A DNA stretch of 64,000 bases from Gammaproteobacteria bacterium (GTDB lineage Bacteria > Pseudomonadota > Gammaproteobacteria > SZUA-229). The translations under genes were made by a program, and so were the position numbers. Under the pieces are notes generated by a model. The model did not search any database and had not been told where the DNA came from. It was given only the letters and a program-made list of their open reading frames with translations. How positions within the stretch are numbered: the stretch's first letter is position 1; the number at the start of each line of letters is the position of its first letter. The stretch is from contig JAOUKV010000019.1 of the NCBI GenBank assembly GCA_029882355.1, positions 1-64,000 on the forward strand. Direction: 5' to 3'. Below, in pieces: positions 27,740 through 40,264 of this stretch.

Positions 27740-29137
27740 TTAATGAGATATGGGAAGAATGATGCTGAAACGGCATCCTACGGTTCCATTATTCTCGACT
27801 TCGACCTGACCGCCATGAATATGGACAATATGCTTGACGATGGCCAAACCTAAACCGGTGCCACCAATACGTCTGCTGCGTGATTTATCTACCCTGTAAA
27901 AACGCTCAAATAGCCTTGGAATATGCTGTTCTGGTATACCAGGACCTTCATCGCTGACGCTCAGCAGAATCTTATTACCGGTTTCTTCCACCGACAGCGT
28001 GATGGTTTTATCTTCATTGCTGTATTTAATGGCATTATCGATAAGATTGACCAGCGCCTGTGTCATCAAAGAATGATCAACCTGTATCTCGATATTGTCC
28101 TTACAGTTGATATCAATCGTTATATTTTTTGCTTCGGCACGACTTTGACAATTTTCAGCACTGAAATGTAGCAACTGGCAGGCATCCGCTTCATTTAGCG
28201 CCAAAATTTGGGTAATGGGTGCGCTCTCAAGCCGGGACAGGGTAAGCAGGTCATCGACAATTGCCGCCAATCGATCATTTTGTTTACACACTATACTAAG
28301 GAATCGCTCAAGATCAGCCGGGTCGTGCTGCGCACCATCAAGCAGCGTTTCAACATAACTTTTAATTGTAGCAATGGGGGTTTTTAACTCATGCGAAACA
28401 TTGGCAACAAAATCCTGGCGCAGATTTTCCAGCCTATCGAGCTGCTCAGCCATACGATTAAGCGCATTACCAAGCTCAGCGATCTCTTTTATATCGTACT
28501 CGGGCAGTGCATGACTGAAATCACCCTTGGCAAATAAATTGGCCTGCTCAACAATCTCTGCCAACGGCTGATTTATTTTGCGATAGATATTAACAATCAC
28601 TATTGAAATGATCGCCAGTAGAACAATGAGCAAAATCATAAACTGCCGGTACAACTCATCGAGCAACCTATCTATAGAGATCAATGAAATTGCTGTTCGT
28701 ATTGCACCTATAACTTTTTCATCTTCAGAACGTGGAATGGAAAAATAAAGCATGGAGGTTTGCAATGTAGCACTAAAGCGTGTGCTCGAGCCACGTTGAC
28801 CAGATAGAGCCTGACTAATCTCCGGTCGCTGTGCATGATTTTCCATCGTGTTTGCATCAACTTCAGAGTCGCATAATACGATGCCTTTTTTATTTATGAT
28901 GGTTACGCGAAGATCAGGATCGGATAACTGCAACATATGGCATGCGGCATCAATGTTTGAGTTTTTTATTGACTGATCAACAGTGATGGCTCTGGATTCG
29001 AGTGTACCCTGCAGGTGATCAATAAAGAAATCGCGGAAACGATCAGTTGCATACCATGCTACCGTTAACAGGGTAAGCAGAACAATGCCTGCCGAGAATC
29101 CGTAGTGTAACCAGAGTGATTGTTTTTTATCCGTCAT
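27740..29137 (-). CDS. phoR: Phosphate-regulon sensor kinase
   Basis: This is a 465-residue membrane histidine kinase. Two TM helices (about 12-32 and 165-188) enclose a periplasmic sensor region. They are followed by HAMP, the phospho-acceptor helix VSHELKTPIATIKSYVETLL (His near 252), and the ATPase with DNAIKYS, SVSDEGPGIP and GGTGLGLAIVKHI. It has an extracytoplasmic domain in place of the cytoplasmic PAS of E. coli PhoR. Its start overlaps the phoB stop by 4 bases. Confidence 0.92.
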   Translation of the reverse strand: MTDKKQSLWLHYGFSAGIVLLTLLTVAWYATDRFRDFFIDHLQGTLESRAITVDQSIKNSNIDAACHMLQLSDPDLRVTIINKKGIVLCDSEVDANTMENHAQRPEISQALSGQRGSSTRFSATLQTSMLYFSIPRSEDEKVIGAIRTAISLISIDRLLDELYRQFMILLIVLLAIISIVIVNIYRKINQPLAEIVEQANLFAKGDFSHALPEYDIKEIAELGNALNRMAEQLDRLENLRQDFVANVSHELKTPIATIKSYVETLLDGAQHDPADLERFLSIVCKQNDRLAAIVDDLLTLSRLESAPITQILALNEADACQLLHFSAENCQSRAEAKNITIDINCKDNIEIQVDHSLMTQALVNLIDNAIKYSNEDKTITLSVEETGNKILLSVSDEGPGIPEQHIPRLFERFYRVDKSRSRRIGGTGLGLAIVKHIVHIHGGQVEVENNGTVGCRFSIILPISH

Positions 29138-29823
29138 TCTTTGAAACGATAACCTACACCACGAACGGTTTCAATCAAATCAGCATGACTGCCCAGTTTT
29201 TTACGCAAGCCGGCAATCTGTACATCAATTGCTCGCTCGGTAACCACATATTTATCACCGCGGATCGCATCAACAATTTGATAGCGAGTAAAAACCCAGC
29301 CCCGGTGTGAGGCTAGAAAATGCAGAATACCAAATTCGCTTTTGGTTAAATCTATAGCTTCATTATCGATGCTCAATTGAAATTTCTTGGTATCTATCGT
29401 AAGCCCATCTATTTTCAATAAAGAAACATCAACGACATCAACTTGCTTCGATCGGCGTAATACACTACTAACTCTGGCCAATAAAATGCGTGGACTAAAA
29501 GGCTTGGTCACATAGTCATCTGCACCCAGCTCCAGTCCGCTAACAATATCTGCCTCTTCACCTTTGGCTGAAGCCATGATAATAGGGATCGCCTGTATTT
29601 CCCCATTTTGTCTAATATGCCGACAGACATCCATGCCGTTCATACCTGGAAGCATTAAATCAAGAATAATTAAATCAGGCTTTTTCGCAATGGCTTGCTC
29701 CAGTCCCTGTTCACCGGTTTCAACACCAATGGTCTGATAGCCTTCTCGCTCAAGATTATAAATGACGATATCCCTCAGGTCTTCTTCATCTTCAACTACT
29801 AGTATTGTGGGTTGATTTGCCAT
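29134..29823 (-). CDS. phoB: Phosphate-regulon response regulator
   Basis: This OmpR-family regulator of 229 residues has a receiver domain (VVEDEEDLRD near 6-15, phosphorylated Asp in LIILDLMLPG near 53, Lys in VTKPF near 105) and a C-terminal winged helix (FTRYQIVDAIRGDKY, ERAIDVQIAGLRKKLG). ATG 29823 matches family starts; an in-frame ATG at 29856 adds 11 residues and neither has a strong RBS. It heads the phoBR-pstSCAB-phoU run. Confidence 0.93.
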   Translation of the reverse strand: MANQPTILVVEDEEDLRDIVIYNLEREGYQTIGVETGEQGLEQAIAKKPDLIILDLMLPGMNGMDVCRHIRQNGEIQAIPIIMASAKGEEADIVSGLELGADDYVTKPFSPRILLARVSSVLRRSKQVDVVDVSLLKIDGLTIDTKKFQLSIDNEAIDLTKSEFGILHFLASHRGWVFTRYQIVDAIRGDKYVVTERAIDVQIAGLRKKLGSHADLIETVRGVGYRFKE

Positions 29824-29958
29824 ATTTATTTGCTTTTGAAATTCATCAATTGGCATATTTTCATACCATTTTGAATTATGACCTGCATTTATTATGATTG
29901 TGTTAGGAATTCTTCAGTAATTGATTAAATATGCATATCCTTATTTATCTAGTACAGG

Positions 29959-31302
29959 TTATTTTCCTATACAAAAATCTGAAAAAATCCTGCCCAATAA
30001 ATCATCACTACTAAACTCACCAGTAATACTAGCTAATTGATTTTGTGCCAGGCTAAGTTCTTCTGCTACCAGCTCACCTTGTTTGTGTTTTAGATTTAAA
30101 TCAGCACTTTCTAAATGCTGTTCAGCTTCTTCTATGGCTTCCATATGCCTGCGACGCGCCATGTATTTACCTTCTACACGATTCTCGTAACCCATACATT
30201 TTTTTAAATGCTGTTTTAGCAGATCTATACCTTCACCGCTTTTTGCAGAGACGAAAATATCTGTAGCATTACCTGCTAGTTCGATTATTTTTGCCACACC
30301 ATTGTTTTTATCTATCTTGTTGTGAACAAAGGTAATACCCTGATTCTTTGAAAAGCTATCAATGATCTCTCTCTCTTCATTTTTTGAATCGCCATCCATA
30401 ACGTACAACAAACGATCTGCTTTTTCTATTGCCTTCATGGCTCGACGAATACCTTCCTGTTCTACCACATCCTCGCTTTCACGCAGACCTGCAGTATCAA
30501 TAATATGGAGAGGTAGGCCATCTATCTGTATGTGTTCGCGCAATATATCTCTAGTGGTTCCAGGAACATCTGTAACGATGGCGGTTTCCTGACCTGCTAG
30601 TTGATTTAGCAAACTTGATTTGCCGGCATTTGGTTTACCCGCGATGACCACTGTCATGCCTTCTTTCAATAATCTACCCTGTTGAGCCGATAATTTAACT
30701 TGCTTTAATTTTTCTCTTACTTCAATCAAGCTATTCTCTATAACCTGATCTGCGAGGAAATCAATTTCCTCTTCAGGAAAATCTAAAGCTGCTTCAACAT
30801 GAATACGTAAACGCGTTAGTAGTTCTACCAGATTGTTTATTTCATTAGAAAACTCACCATTCAATGAATGAATGGCAGCGCGGGCAGCTTCGTGACTTTC
30901 TGCCGCTATCAAATCGGCAATCGCTTCTGCCTGTGCCAGATCGATTTTGTCATTAAGAAATGCTCGCTCGCTAAATTCTCCTGCCCTTGCGGCACGGGCA
31001 CCCAGTGATAAAACTCGCTTGAGTATAATATCTAATACAAAGGGGCCGCCGTGCGCCTGCAGCTCCAGGACATCTTCGCCGGTAAATGAATTGGGGCCTT
31101 CAAAATACAAAGCGATGCCGTTATCGATGGCGGCTTTGTTTTCATCTTGAAATACGGAGTAGTGCGCGTAACGTGGGGTTGGTTTTTTTCCAAGTAGTTG
31201 CTCGGAAATGCAAGCAGCTTTGTCACCTGAGACCCTAACGATACCCACTCCACCTTGTCCAGGTGCGGTGGCTATCGCTGCTATGGTATCTTTTTCTGAC
31301 AT
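29959..31302 (-). CDS. mnmE: tRNA U34 carboxymethylaminomethyl-modification GTPase
   Basis: MnmE works with MnmG to modify wobble uridine in several tRNAs. The 447-residue protein has the N-terminal folate-binding domain ([20 protein letters not shown] at residue 4), a helical domain, and an inserted G domain with [14 protein letters not shown] near 219, DVPGTTRD and DTAGLRES. It ends in the invariant CIGK, whose Cys is required for activity. MnmG is not in the window. Confidence 0.97.
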   Translation of the reverse strand: MSEKDTIAAIATAPGQGGVGIVRVSGDKAACISEQLLGKKPTPRYAHYSVFQDENKAAIDNGIALYFEGPNSFTGEDVLELQAHGGPFVLDIILKRVLSLGARAARAGEFSERAFLNDKIDLAQAEAIADLIAAESHEAARAAIHSLNGEFSNEINNLVELLTRLRIHVEAALDFPEEEIDFLADQVIENSLIEVREKLKQVKLSAQQGRLLKEGMTVVIAGKPNAGKSSLLNQLAGQETAIVTDVPGTTRDILREHIQIDGLPLHIIDTAGLRESEDVVEQEGIRRAMKAIEKADRLLYVMDGDSKNEEREIIDSFSKNQGITFVHNKIDKNNGVAKIIELAGNATDIFVSAKSGEGIDLLKQHLKKCMGYENRVEGKYMARRRHMEAIEEAEQHLESADLNLKHKQGELVAEELSLAQNQLASITGEFSSDDLLGRIFSDFCIGK

Positions 31303-31330
31303 AGAACCATTCTGTTAGAATAGCTATTCT

Positions 31331-32974
31331 TTATTTTTCATTCTCAATACGTTTAGTGATGACGTATTGCTGAGTAATTGACAGTATATTATTAACCACC
31401 CAGTACAAAACCAGACCTGAAGGGAAGAAGGCAAACATCGCAGTAAATGCAAATGGCATTATCTGAAATATCTTTTGCTGCATAGGATCAACTGGAGCCG
31501 GATTCAACTTCTGCTGAATAAACATCGACACACCCATTATTACTGGTAAAACAAAATAGGGATCTTTGACTGACAGGTTATCGAGCCATAATGCAAAAGG
31601 AGCCTGTCGCATTTCTACACTTTCGAGTAGCACCCAATATAAGGAGATGAACACAGGAATTTGTACAAGTATTGGAAAACATCCACCCATCGGATTGATT
31701 TTTTCGCGCTTATACAACTCCATCATCGCCTTGCTCATGGCAGCACGGTCATCACCAAACTGCTCCTTCATTTGTTTCATGCGTGGTGCTACTTTGCGCA
31801 TTTTTGCCATCGACTTATAACTCATTTCTGACAATTTATAGAACAGTGCTTTAACCGTAATGGTTAAGAAAATAATGGCCCAGCCCCAGTTCCCAAATAT
31901 GCTATGTAACTTATCTAACCACCAAAACAAGGGTTTTGCGATGATTGTTAGTACGCCATAATCAACGGTCAGCTCAAGACCTGGCTCTATTTCTTGCAGT
32001 TTATATTGCAGTTTTGGCCCGGCGACAAATCGACTATTAAATGTACCTTGCTCATTTGGCATCAATTGTTTTGCTGCTGAGCGCGCACCTAAAGTATATC
32101 GGTCAGCCTGTGCGTTATACCGACTGAAATATAAGTTTTTACCATTATTTTCAGGGATCCATGCGGCAAGGAAATAATGTTGGATCATGGCTAACCAACC
32201 ATCTTCCATCTCACTTTTCAGGTTTTTTTCCTGAATGTCATCGAAACCAATTTTTTCATATTTAATTTCATCGTTAAAAATAACACCACCAGTGTAAGTG
32301 TGTATGAACATTGAACTGTTCTCGTCTGATGGCTGACTACGGAATAATTGCATATATTGGCTACCACTCCAGCCACTTTGACCTGCCGATACATTATGAT
32401 CGACGTTGATGGTGTAATCATTTCTGTGGAAGGTATAAAGTTTTGTTACTTTTGATCCGTCATTACCGACCCAGTGCAAAGGTACTTTAATTTCATCGAC
32501 ACCTTCAGCCAGACGATAGGTAAGCTGCTCTGCTGTATATATATCGTTATGTGTTGGTGCTGTTTTTTGATTGGCTGAAACCAGACCGGATTGGGCTATA
32601 TGAAAATTAACTTCAGCATCAGTTAATAGCTCAACTTTTACCTCTGGCTTATCCGCATCAACTGCATACTTTCTTAGAATGGCTTTACGAATATCGCCAC
32701 CCCGTGTATCAATTTCAACTTCTAATACGTCGGTGACAATTGTAATTCTTTGGCTTGTTGCCGCTGAAGTTGTTTTTTCTCTCGTGACTATTGTGCCCGG
32801 TACCGTTACGGCTGAAGGTACACCGCTTTCAATAGTACTGCTATTTTGCTGGGTACTTTCTACAGCAACAGGAGCTACCGGTTGTGGTCCATAATCTTTT
32901 TGCCATTCTGCCCACAATAAATAGGCAATGAAGAAAAGGGTGAAATAAAGCAGGGTTTTCTGATTTTCCATCAC
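31331..32974 (-). CDS. yidC: Membrane protein insertase
   Basis: YidC inserts and folds inner-membrane proteins. The 547-residue protein starts with an uncleaved TM anchor (MENQKTLLYFTLFFIAYLLW), has a large periplasmic beta domain (about 60-335), and a conserved C-terminal core of five TM helices. The core includes the cytoplasmic coiled region MRKVAPRMKQMKEQFGDD near 390 and NPMGGCFPILVQIPVFISLY near 422-441. It is co-oriented with yidD, rnpA and rpmH. Confidence 0.97.
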   Translation of the reverse strand: MMENQKTLLYFTLFFIAYLLWAEWQKDYGPQPVAPVAVESTQQNSSTIESGVPSAVTVPGTIVTREKTTSAATSQRITIVTDVLEVEIDTRGGDIRKAILRKYAVDADKPEVKVELLTDAEVNFHIAQSGLVSANQKTAPTHNDIYTAEQLTYRLAEGVDEIKVPLHWVGNDGSKVTKLYTFHRNDYTINVDHNVSAGQSGWSGSQYMQLFRSQPSDENSSMFIHTYTGGVIFNDEIKYEKIGFDDIQEKNLKSEMEDGWLAMIQHYFLAAWIPENNGKNLYFSRYNAQADRYTLGARSAAKQLMPNEQGTFNSRFVAGPKLQYKLQEIEPGLELTVDYGVLTIIAKPLFWWLDKLHSIFGNWGWAIIFLTITVKALFYKLSEMSYKSMAKMRKVAPRMKQMKEQFGDDRAAMSKAMMELYKREKINPMGGCFPILVQIPVFISLYWVLLESVEMRQAPFALWLDNLSVKDPYFVLPVIMGVSMFIQQKLNPAPVDPMQQKIFQIMPFAFTAMFAFFPSGLVLYWVVNNILSITQQYVITKRIENEK

Positions 32975-32988
32975 TAATGGTTTTCCGA

Positions 32989-33282
32989 TTATTGCCCGAT
33001 TTCCGGGTTATGTTTTATAGATTTATGATCTTTAGAGTGACCGTCTGAAACTTTACAGCCTGTAGGATTACTACTGGGAACCGGATCATAACCACCCTCA
33101 CACCAGGGATGACAACGACCAATACGATAAATCGCTAACCAACTCCCACGAAAAACACCATGACTGCGAATTGATTCAATCGCATAGCAAGAACAGGTAG
33201 GCGTATAACGGCAACTGGGCGCGAAATAAGGACTTATCGCGATTTGATAGAAACGAACTAAAGCTATTAAAATTCGGCGCAT
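32989..33282 (-). CDS. yidD: Membrane protein insertion efficiency factor
   Basis: YidD is a small membrane-associated protein that aids YidC. From ATG 33282 it has 97 residues, with the hallmark [22 protein letters not shown] and the Cys-bearing [14 protein letters not shown]. The start overlaps the end of rnpA by 16 bases; an in-frame start at 33303 would add 7 residues. The C-terminal 25 residues are polar and variable. Confidence 0.93.
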   Translation of the reverse strand: MRRILIALVRFYQIAISPYFAPSCRYTPTCSCYAIESIRSHGVFRGSWLAIYRIGRCHPWCEGGYDPVPSSNPTGCKVSDGHSKDHKSIKHNPEIGQ

Positions 33283-33623
33283 TTCTTTTTTAATAATCCC
33301 CAATGTCTTTCCAGGGACTCTTTCAGCTCCTGATTAGTTCCTTTGGCACCATTTTTTCCTGCCATAACAACATAATCAGCATTGTAATTTTGCTCTGATA
33401 AGCGGAAGTTTTCTCGAACGAGACGTTTGAGTCGATTTCTTCCTACTGCAAGTTTTACTCTACGTTTTGAGATTGCCATGCCCAGTCTTGGACGGCCCAG
33501 GTCGTTAGGTCTGGCTAATACCGTAAAATATTGGTCGTTTGAACGCACTGATTTCTCGAAAACTCGATCAAAATCAGCTACGTTCAACAACTTAGCGGAC
33601 TTTGGTAAGCGTGCGCGCTGCAC
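33267..33623 (-). CDS. rnpA: RNase P protein component
   Basis: RnpA supports the RNA enzyme that trims tRNA 5' ends. The 118-residue basic protein contains [20 protein letters not shown] followed by [12 protein letters not shown], the RNA-binding RNR signature. It begins with GTG, 27 bases after the rpmH stop, the usual rpmH-rnpA arrangement. Confidence 0.95.
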   Translation of the reverse strand: MQRARLPKSAKLLNVADFDRVFEKSVRSNDQYFTVLARPNDLGRPRLGMAISKRRVKLAVGRNRLKRLVRENFRLSEQNYNADYVVMAGKNGAKGTNQELKESLERHWGLLKKKCAEF

Positions 33624-33650
33624 AATCGCTAAGCTCTAAGTTTTTCAGCC

Positions 33651-33785
33651 TTAAACGGTAAGTTTATGACGACCTTTAGCGCGACGTGCTTTTAATACTC
33701 TACGACCACCAACTGTGCGACTACGTGCACGGAAACCGTGCGTTCTTGCCCTTTTTAATGTGCTGGGTTGGAATGTTCTTTTCAT
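33651..33785 (-). CDS. rpmH: Ribosomal protein L34
   Basis: This 44-residue basic protein reads [20 protein letters not shown] and ends [11 protein letters not shown], the standard bL34 sequence. It is the first gene of the rpmH-rnpA-yidD-yidC-mnmE run and is divergent from dnaA. Confidence 0.97.
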   Translation of the reverse strand: MKRTFQPSTLKRARTHGFRARSRTVGGRRVLKARRAKGRHKLTV

Positions 33786-33999
33786 TGCTCTAAACCTATA
33801 ACTGTTATTAATTCAGCGAACCGCGCATTTTACTGATGCCGACATACTTAGTCAAAGACTAATTCCACCATTTTTCAACAGCTTAGATATTGTTCTCTTT
33901 TATATTATCTTTTGTCTGTGGATAAGCCCTATTAACAAGTATAGAATCCACCTTCCTTTTTTATACTATTTCTTGTTTTCGTTACGGAGAACCGCTTCC
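33786..33999. promoter_or_regulatory. rpmH-dnaA intergenic region with one DnaA box
   Basis: This 214-base AT-rich divergent promoter region contains a perfect DnaA box TGTGGATAA at 33917-33925. A single box suggests autoregulation of dnaA rather than a full origin, although pseudomonads place oriC in this gap. GGAG near 33985 serves the dnaA start. Confidence 0.6.
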
Positions 34000-35361
34000 T
34001 TGACCGCGATATATTGGCCTAATTGTTTACAGCAGCTCGAGCAGAAACTCTCTGATCAGCAGTTAAATACATGGATAAGGCCGCTCCAAATTAAAGAAGA
34101 AGAAAACACTATTACTTTACTGGCGCCCAACCGCTTTGTACTTGACTGGGTAACAAAAAATTTCCAGCAACAAATCCGTGACATTCTTATCGAAATAGGA
34201 GCAATCAATGTTTCTTTAACGATTGAAGTCGGCACACAGACAAAATCAGCTAACTCAATACCTGCCTCAAACCCAATATCGGTAGCTAAAAACCTTATTT
34301 TTGAAACAAAAAAAACTACCAGCGATCACCAACATCCGATTGAACACAATCTTAATCCAGCATTCACTTTTGACAGTTTTGTTGAAGGTAAATCAAATCA
34401 GCTAGCCAAGGCTGCATCTTTACAAGTTGCGGAAAATCCTGGCCAAGCCTACAACCCACTTTTTATGTATGGTGGCGTTGGTTTAGGTAAAACCCATCTT
34501 ATACACGCCATTGGCAATAGGATGCTGCAACATAATCCACAGGCCCGTATTGCGTATCTTCATTCTGAACGCTTTGTCGGTAATATGGTTAAAGCCTTAC
34601 AGCATAATGCCATTGACTCTTTTAAACAGCATTATCGTTCTCTAGATGCCTTGTTAATTGATGACATCCAGTTCTTTGCCGGAAAAGAGCGATCACAAGA
34701 AGAATTCTTCCATACTTTCAATGCCTTACTCGAAACTGGTAGTCAGATTATTTTGACCTGTGATCGTTACCCAAAAGAAGTAGAAGGCCTTGAAGAACGA
34801 CTACGTTCAAGATTTGGCTGGGGATTACCTGTTTGTATAGAACCTCCAGAGTTGGAAACTCGTGTCGCCATTTTGCAGAAAAAAGCGGAAGAATATAATA
34901 TTGAGTTTCCAAGTGAAGTGGCCTTTTTTATTGCTAAGCGCATCCGTTCCAATATACGTGAATTGGAAGGTGCTTTTCGTCGTGTTATGGCAACAGCTAA
35001 TTTTACAAAAAAACCAATTACACTTGATTTGGCTAAAGACGCATTACGTGATCTAATTGCACTTCAGGATAGGGCGATCACCATTGAAAATATACAAAAA
35101 ACAGTCGCTGAATATTACAAAATTCGAAGTTCTGATTTATTATCCAGTCGTAGAAGTCGCTCTATAACAAGACCTCGACAACTAGCAATGGCTTTATCTA
35201 AAGAACTAACTAACCATAGCCTACCTGAAATTGGTGAAGCCTTTGGCGGAAGAGATCACACAACAATTTTACATGGTTGTCGTAAAATAGCAGAACTTAG
35301 GGACTCAGACGCGAAAATAGACGAAGATTATAAAAATTTAATGCGTATTTTAAGTAACTAA
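34000..35361 (+). CDS. dnaA: Chromosomal replication initiator
   Basis: This 453-residue AAA+ protein melts the origin and recruits the replicative helicase. Domain I is at 1-85 and a Ser/Asn-rich linker follows. The ATPase has Walker [11 protein letters not shown] near 159 and Walker [13 protein letters not shown] near 222. The DNA-binding domain ends with [15 protein letters not shown]. The TTG at 34000 is chosen because [17 protein letters not shown] aligns with DnaA N-termini; the frame opens 9 codons earlier at another TTG (33973). Confidence 0.96.
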   Translation: MTAIYWPNCLQQLEQKLSDQQLNTWIRPLQIKEEENTITLLAPNRFVLDWVTKNFQQQIRDILIEIGAINVSLTIEVGTQTKSANSIPASNPISVAKNLIFETKKTTSDHQHPIEHNLNPAFTFDSFVEGKSNQLAKAASLQVAENPGQAYNPLFMYGGVGLGKTHLIHAIGNRMLQHNPQARIAYLHSERFVGNMVKALQHNAIDSFKQHYRSLDALLIDDIQFFAGKERSQEEFFHTFNALLETGSQIILTCDRYPKEVEGLEERLRSRFGWGLPVCIEPPELETRVAILQKKAEEYNIEFPSEVAFFIAKRIRSNIRELEGAFRRVMATANFTKKPITLDLAKDALRDLIALQDRAITIENIQKTVAEYYKIRSSDLLSSRRSRSITRPRQLAMALSKELTNHSLPEIGEAFGGRDHTTILHGCRKIAELRDSDAKIDEDYKNLMRILSN

Positions 35362-35602
35362 TAACAACTTGTGGATAAACTGTTATCAGGCTCTTCGTAA
35401 AATGTAGACGAAAATTAACAAAAAAGTTATCCACAATTGATCTACAGGATGGGGGCAGAATACCCCCCGTATATATTGCTTTATTTCTTACCTAAAGCTT
35501 TGAATAATAAGGGGTTATTGGCTTTATCCAAGTTATTAATGGGTACTAATAATAACAATAAGTATATAAATAAAGAACTATTACTAATAAGGCATCACTA
35601 AA
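35362..35602. other. oriC: Candidate replication origin (dnaA-dnaN gap)
   Basis: This 241-base gap has two perfect DnaA boxes in opposite orientation (TGTGGATAA 35370-35378 and TTATCCACA 35427-35435). It also has degenerate matches (TTATCAGGC near 35383, TTATCCAAG near 35524) and a very AT-rich stretch at about 35530-35590 that could unwind. The layout is compatible with oriC but the number of boxes is small. Confidence 0.55.
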
Positions 35603-36703
35603 ATGAAATTTCAAATTCAAAGGGACAACTTGCTTAATTCTTTACAGCAAATAATTGGTGCTGTAGAAAAAAGGCAAACAATGCCTGCTTTATCCAATGT
35701 ACTGATTAAGGCTGATAATGATTCGTTATCACTTACAGCAACAGATTTAGAAATTGAATTTGTTACCAATTTAAATATGGTCATAGATGAACCAGGTGAG
35801 ATCACCGTACCTGCACGAAAGTTATTAGATATATGCAAGTCACTACCAACTGATTCTCAAGTGAATATCACAATTAAAAATGAAAAAGCCATGATCCAAT
35901 CTGGCCGTAGTCGTTTCTCTTTGGTTACACTACCTGCTTCAGATTTTCCCTCCTTGGATGAAATAAGCTCAAATTCCGAGTTTGAAATACCACAAAAAAC
36001 ATTAAAAGATATTATTGATAAAACATCATTTGCTATGGCACAACAGGATGTTCGTTATTATTTGAATGGTCTAATGCTGGAAGTAGGTTCCAAAATATTA
36101 AGAGCTGTAGCGACTGATGGTCATCGTTTGGCTTATTGTGAAAAAGAAACTGATTGTGAATTAGCTGATATTAAACAAGTTATTCTTCCGCGTAAGGGTG
36201 TTATTGAATTAGCGCGTTTGTTAGATACTAGCGAAGATAAGGTTAAAATAATTTTAAGTAACAATCATCTTCGTGTTGAATTAAATAATATTCGATTCAC
36301 ATCGAAATTAATTGATGGACGTTTTCCTGATTACAATCGTGTAATCCCAGATGATGGTAACCATGTAATGTCAGCTGAGCGCGAAGTTTTAAAACAAGCT
36401 TTAATTCGCGCATCAATACTTTCTAATGAAAAGTATCGTGGAATACGCTTAATTTTAGAAGAAAATTTAGTACGTCTACAGGCACATAATCCTGACCAGG
36501 AAGAGGCCGATGTCGAACTTGAAGTTAATTATAGAGGTGAAACTTTAGAAATTGGTTTTAATGTAAATTACATGATAGATGCACTAAACGCAGCTAGCTC
36601 AGAAATTGCACAACTAACATTGAGAGATTCTAATAGTAGTTGTTTGCTAACTTACCCGGATCAACCTGATTGCAAATATGTCATCATGCCGATGCGACTC
36701 TAG
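35603..36703 (+). CDS. dnaN: DNA polymerase III beta sliding clamp
   Basis: The 366-residue clamp forms a dimeric ring that tethers polymerase III to DNA. It begins MKFQIQRDNLLNSLQQIIGA, contains the three repeated clamp domains (including RAVATDGHRLAYCE near 170 and DGRFPDYNRVIP near 240), and ends in the partner-binding tail YVIMPMRL. It precedes recF by 25 bases. Confidence 0.97.
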   Translation: MKFQIQRDNLLNSLQQIIGAVEKRQTMPALSNVLIKADNDSLSLTATDLEIEFVTNLNMVIDEPGEITVPARKLLDICKSLPTDSQVNITIKNEKAMIQSGRSRFSLVTLPASDFPSLDEISSNSEFEIPQKTLKDIIDKTSFAMAQQDVRYYLNGLMLEVGSKILRAVATDGHRLAYCEKETDCELADIKQVILPRKGVIELARLLDTSEDKVKIILSNNHLRVELNNIRFTSKLIDGRFPDYNRVIPDDGNHVMSAEREVLKQALIRASILSNEKYRGIRLILEENLVRLQAHNPDQEEADVELEVNYRGETLEIGFNVNYMIDALNAASSEIAQLTLRDSNSSCLLTYPDQPDCKYVIMPMRL

Positions 36704-36728
36704 TTTTAGCTAGCAAAAAAGGACTGTT

Positions 36729-37808
36729 ATGCATTTAATGCAGTTACAGATCCAGAACTTTCGAAATCTAACTGAGATTAATTTCGAACCAGTTGATGGT
36801 GTAAATCTTATAACCGGATTAAATGCTTCAGGTAAAACCAGTTTACTCGAAGCTATTTATTACCTTAGTCACCTTCGATCATTTAGAACTCACCAGATTA
36901 GTGATTTAATTAAACACCAGTCAACCGAATTGCAATTAGTTGCAAAAATTCATACTGATTCAAATAATCAAATACCGCTAGGGATCAAGCGCAGTCGTCA
37001 TAAACTTGAAGTTCGTGCTAATCGACAACCGATTAAAAGGGTGGCTGATATTGCTACACTATTTCCCGTCCTAACTATTCATCCCGACAGTTATAAACTC
37101 ATTACAGGCAGTCCTTCAGAAAGAAGACAGTACATGGACTGGGGCGTGTTCCACGTGGAACATGATTTTTTTGGCGTATGGCAAAGATTCAAAAGAGCGC
37201 TATCACAACGTAATGCTGCATTAAAATCCAGGCAGAATGATGATTATTGTTCATTGTGGGATAAAGAGCTATTTGATATGGCTACTTATATCGATAACTT
37301 AAGAAGTAAGTATTTAAGTAATTTGCAGTCATATTTGAATAATCTAATGCTTGAATTTTTTAAGGATCAGTCTGTAGAAGTAACATACAAGCGTGGCTGG
37401 AATAATGAAGCAAGTCTTGATAGCTTGCTAAAAAGTGAATTAAATAAGGATAGGTTAAAGGGGTTTACTCAATACGGACCACATCGGGCTGAGTTAAGTA
37501 TCAAGGTAGATGGACAGTCTGCGCAAACGGGAATATCCAGGGGGCAGCAGAAAACACTGGTTGCTTTGTTGAGATTGGCCCAGGCACAGCAGTTTACAGA
37601 GAGTACAGGTAGAAATTGCATCTTACTGTACGATGACCTGGCTGCAGAATTAGATCTGCCGCACAGGAAAAAAATACTAAAAGTTTTATCCAAAATGAAG
37701 ACGCAGCTATTTTTAACTTCCATAGAAATAGATCAGGTTGATTTATCTGCATGGGATATTAAAAAAATGTTCCACGTGGAACAAGGTAAGCTGAAAGACC
37801 TGATATAA
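36729..37808 (+). CDS. recF: Recombination mediator RecF
   Basis: RecF helps load RecA at gaps. The 359-residue SMC-like ATPase has Walker A GLNASGKTSLLEA near residue 29, signature SRGQQKTLVALLRLAQ near 270-285, and Walker B LLYDDLAAELD near 299. AAAGGA lies upstream of the ATG. The coding sequence includes two perfect parS palindromes, translated as VFHVEH and MFHVEQ. Confidence 0.95.
   Translation: MHLMQLQIQNFRNLTEINFEPVDGVNLITGLNASGKTSLLEAIYYLSHLRSFRTHQISDLIKHQSTELQLVAKIHTDSNNQIPLGIKRSRHKLEVRANRQPIKRVADIATLFPVLTIHPDSYKLITGSPSERRQYMDWGVFHVEHDFFGVWQRFKRALSQRNAALKSRQNDDYCSLWDKELFDMATYIDNLRSKYLSNLQSYLNNLMLEFFKDQSVEVTYKRGWNNEASLDSLLKSELNKDRLKGFTQYGPHRAELSIKVDGQSAQTGISRGQQKTLVALLRLAQAQQFTESTGRNCILLYDDLAAELDLPHRKKILKVLSKMKTQLFLTSIEIDQVDLSAWDIKKMFHVEQGKLKDLI
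37147..37162. promoter_or_regulatory. parS: parS centromere site 1 (inside recF)
   Basis: TGTTCCACGTGGAACA is a perfect 16-bp palindrome matching the chromosomal parS consensus TGTTNCACGTGNAACA bound by ParB. It is close to oriC, as expected. parA and parB are not in the window. Confidence 0.85.
37768..37783. promoter_or_regulatory. parS: parS centromere site 2 (inside recF)
   Basis: This is an identical 16-bp palindrome, TGTTCCACGTGGAACA, 621 bases after site 1 and 26 bases before the recF stop codon ends. Two identical sites within one gene are very unlikely by chance. Confidence 0.85.
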
Positions 37809-37826
37809 TCACGACTTACTCGATAA

Positions 37827-40250
<2,424 letters not shown>

Positions 40251-40264
40251 GTCATTTAATAGCG

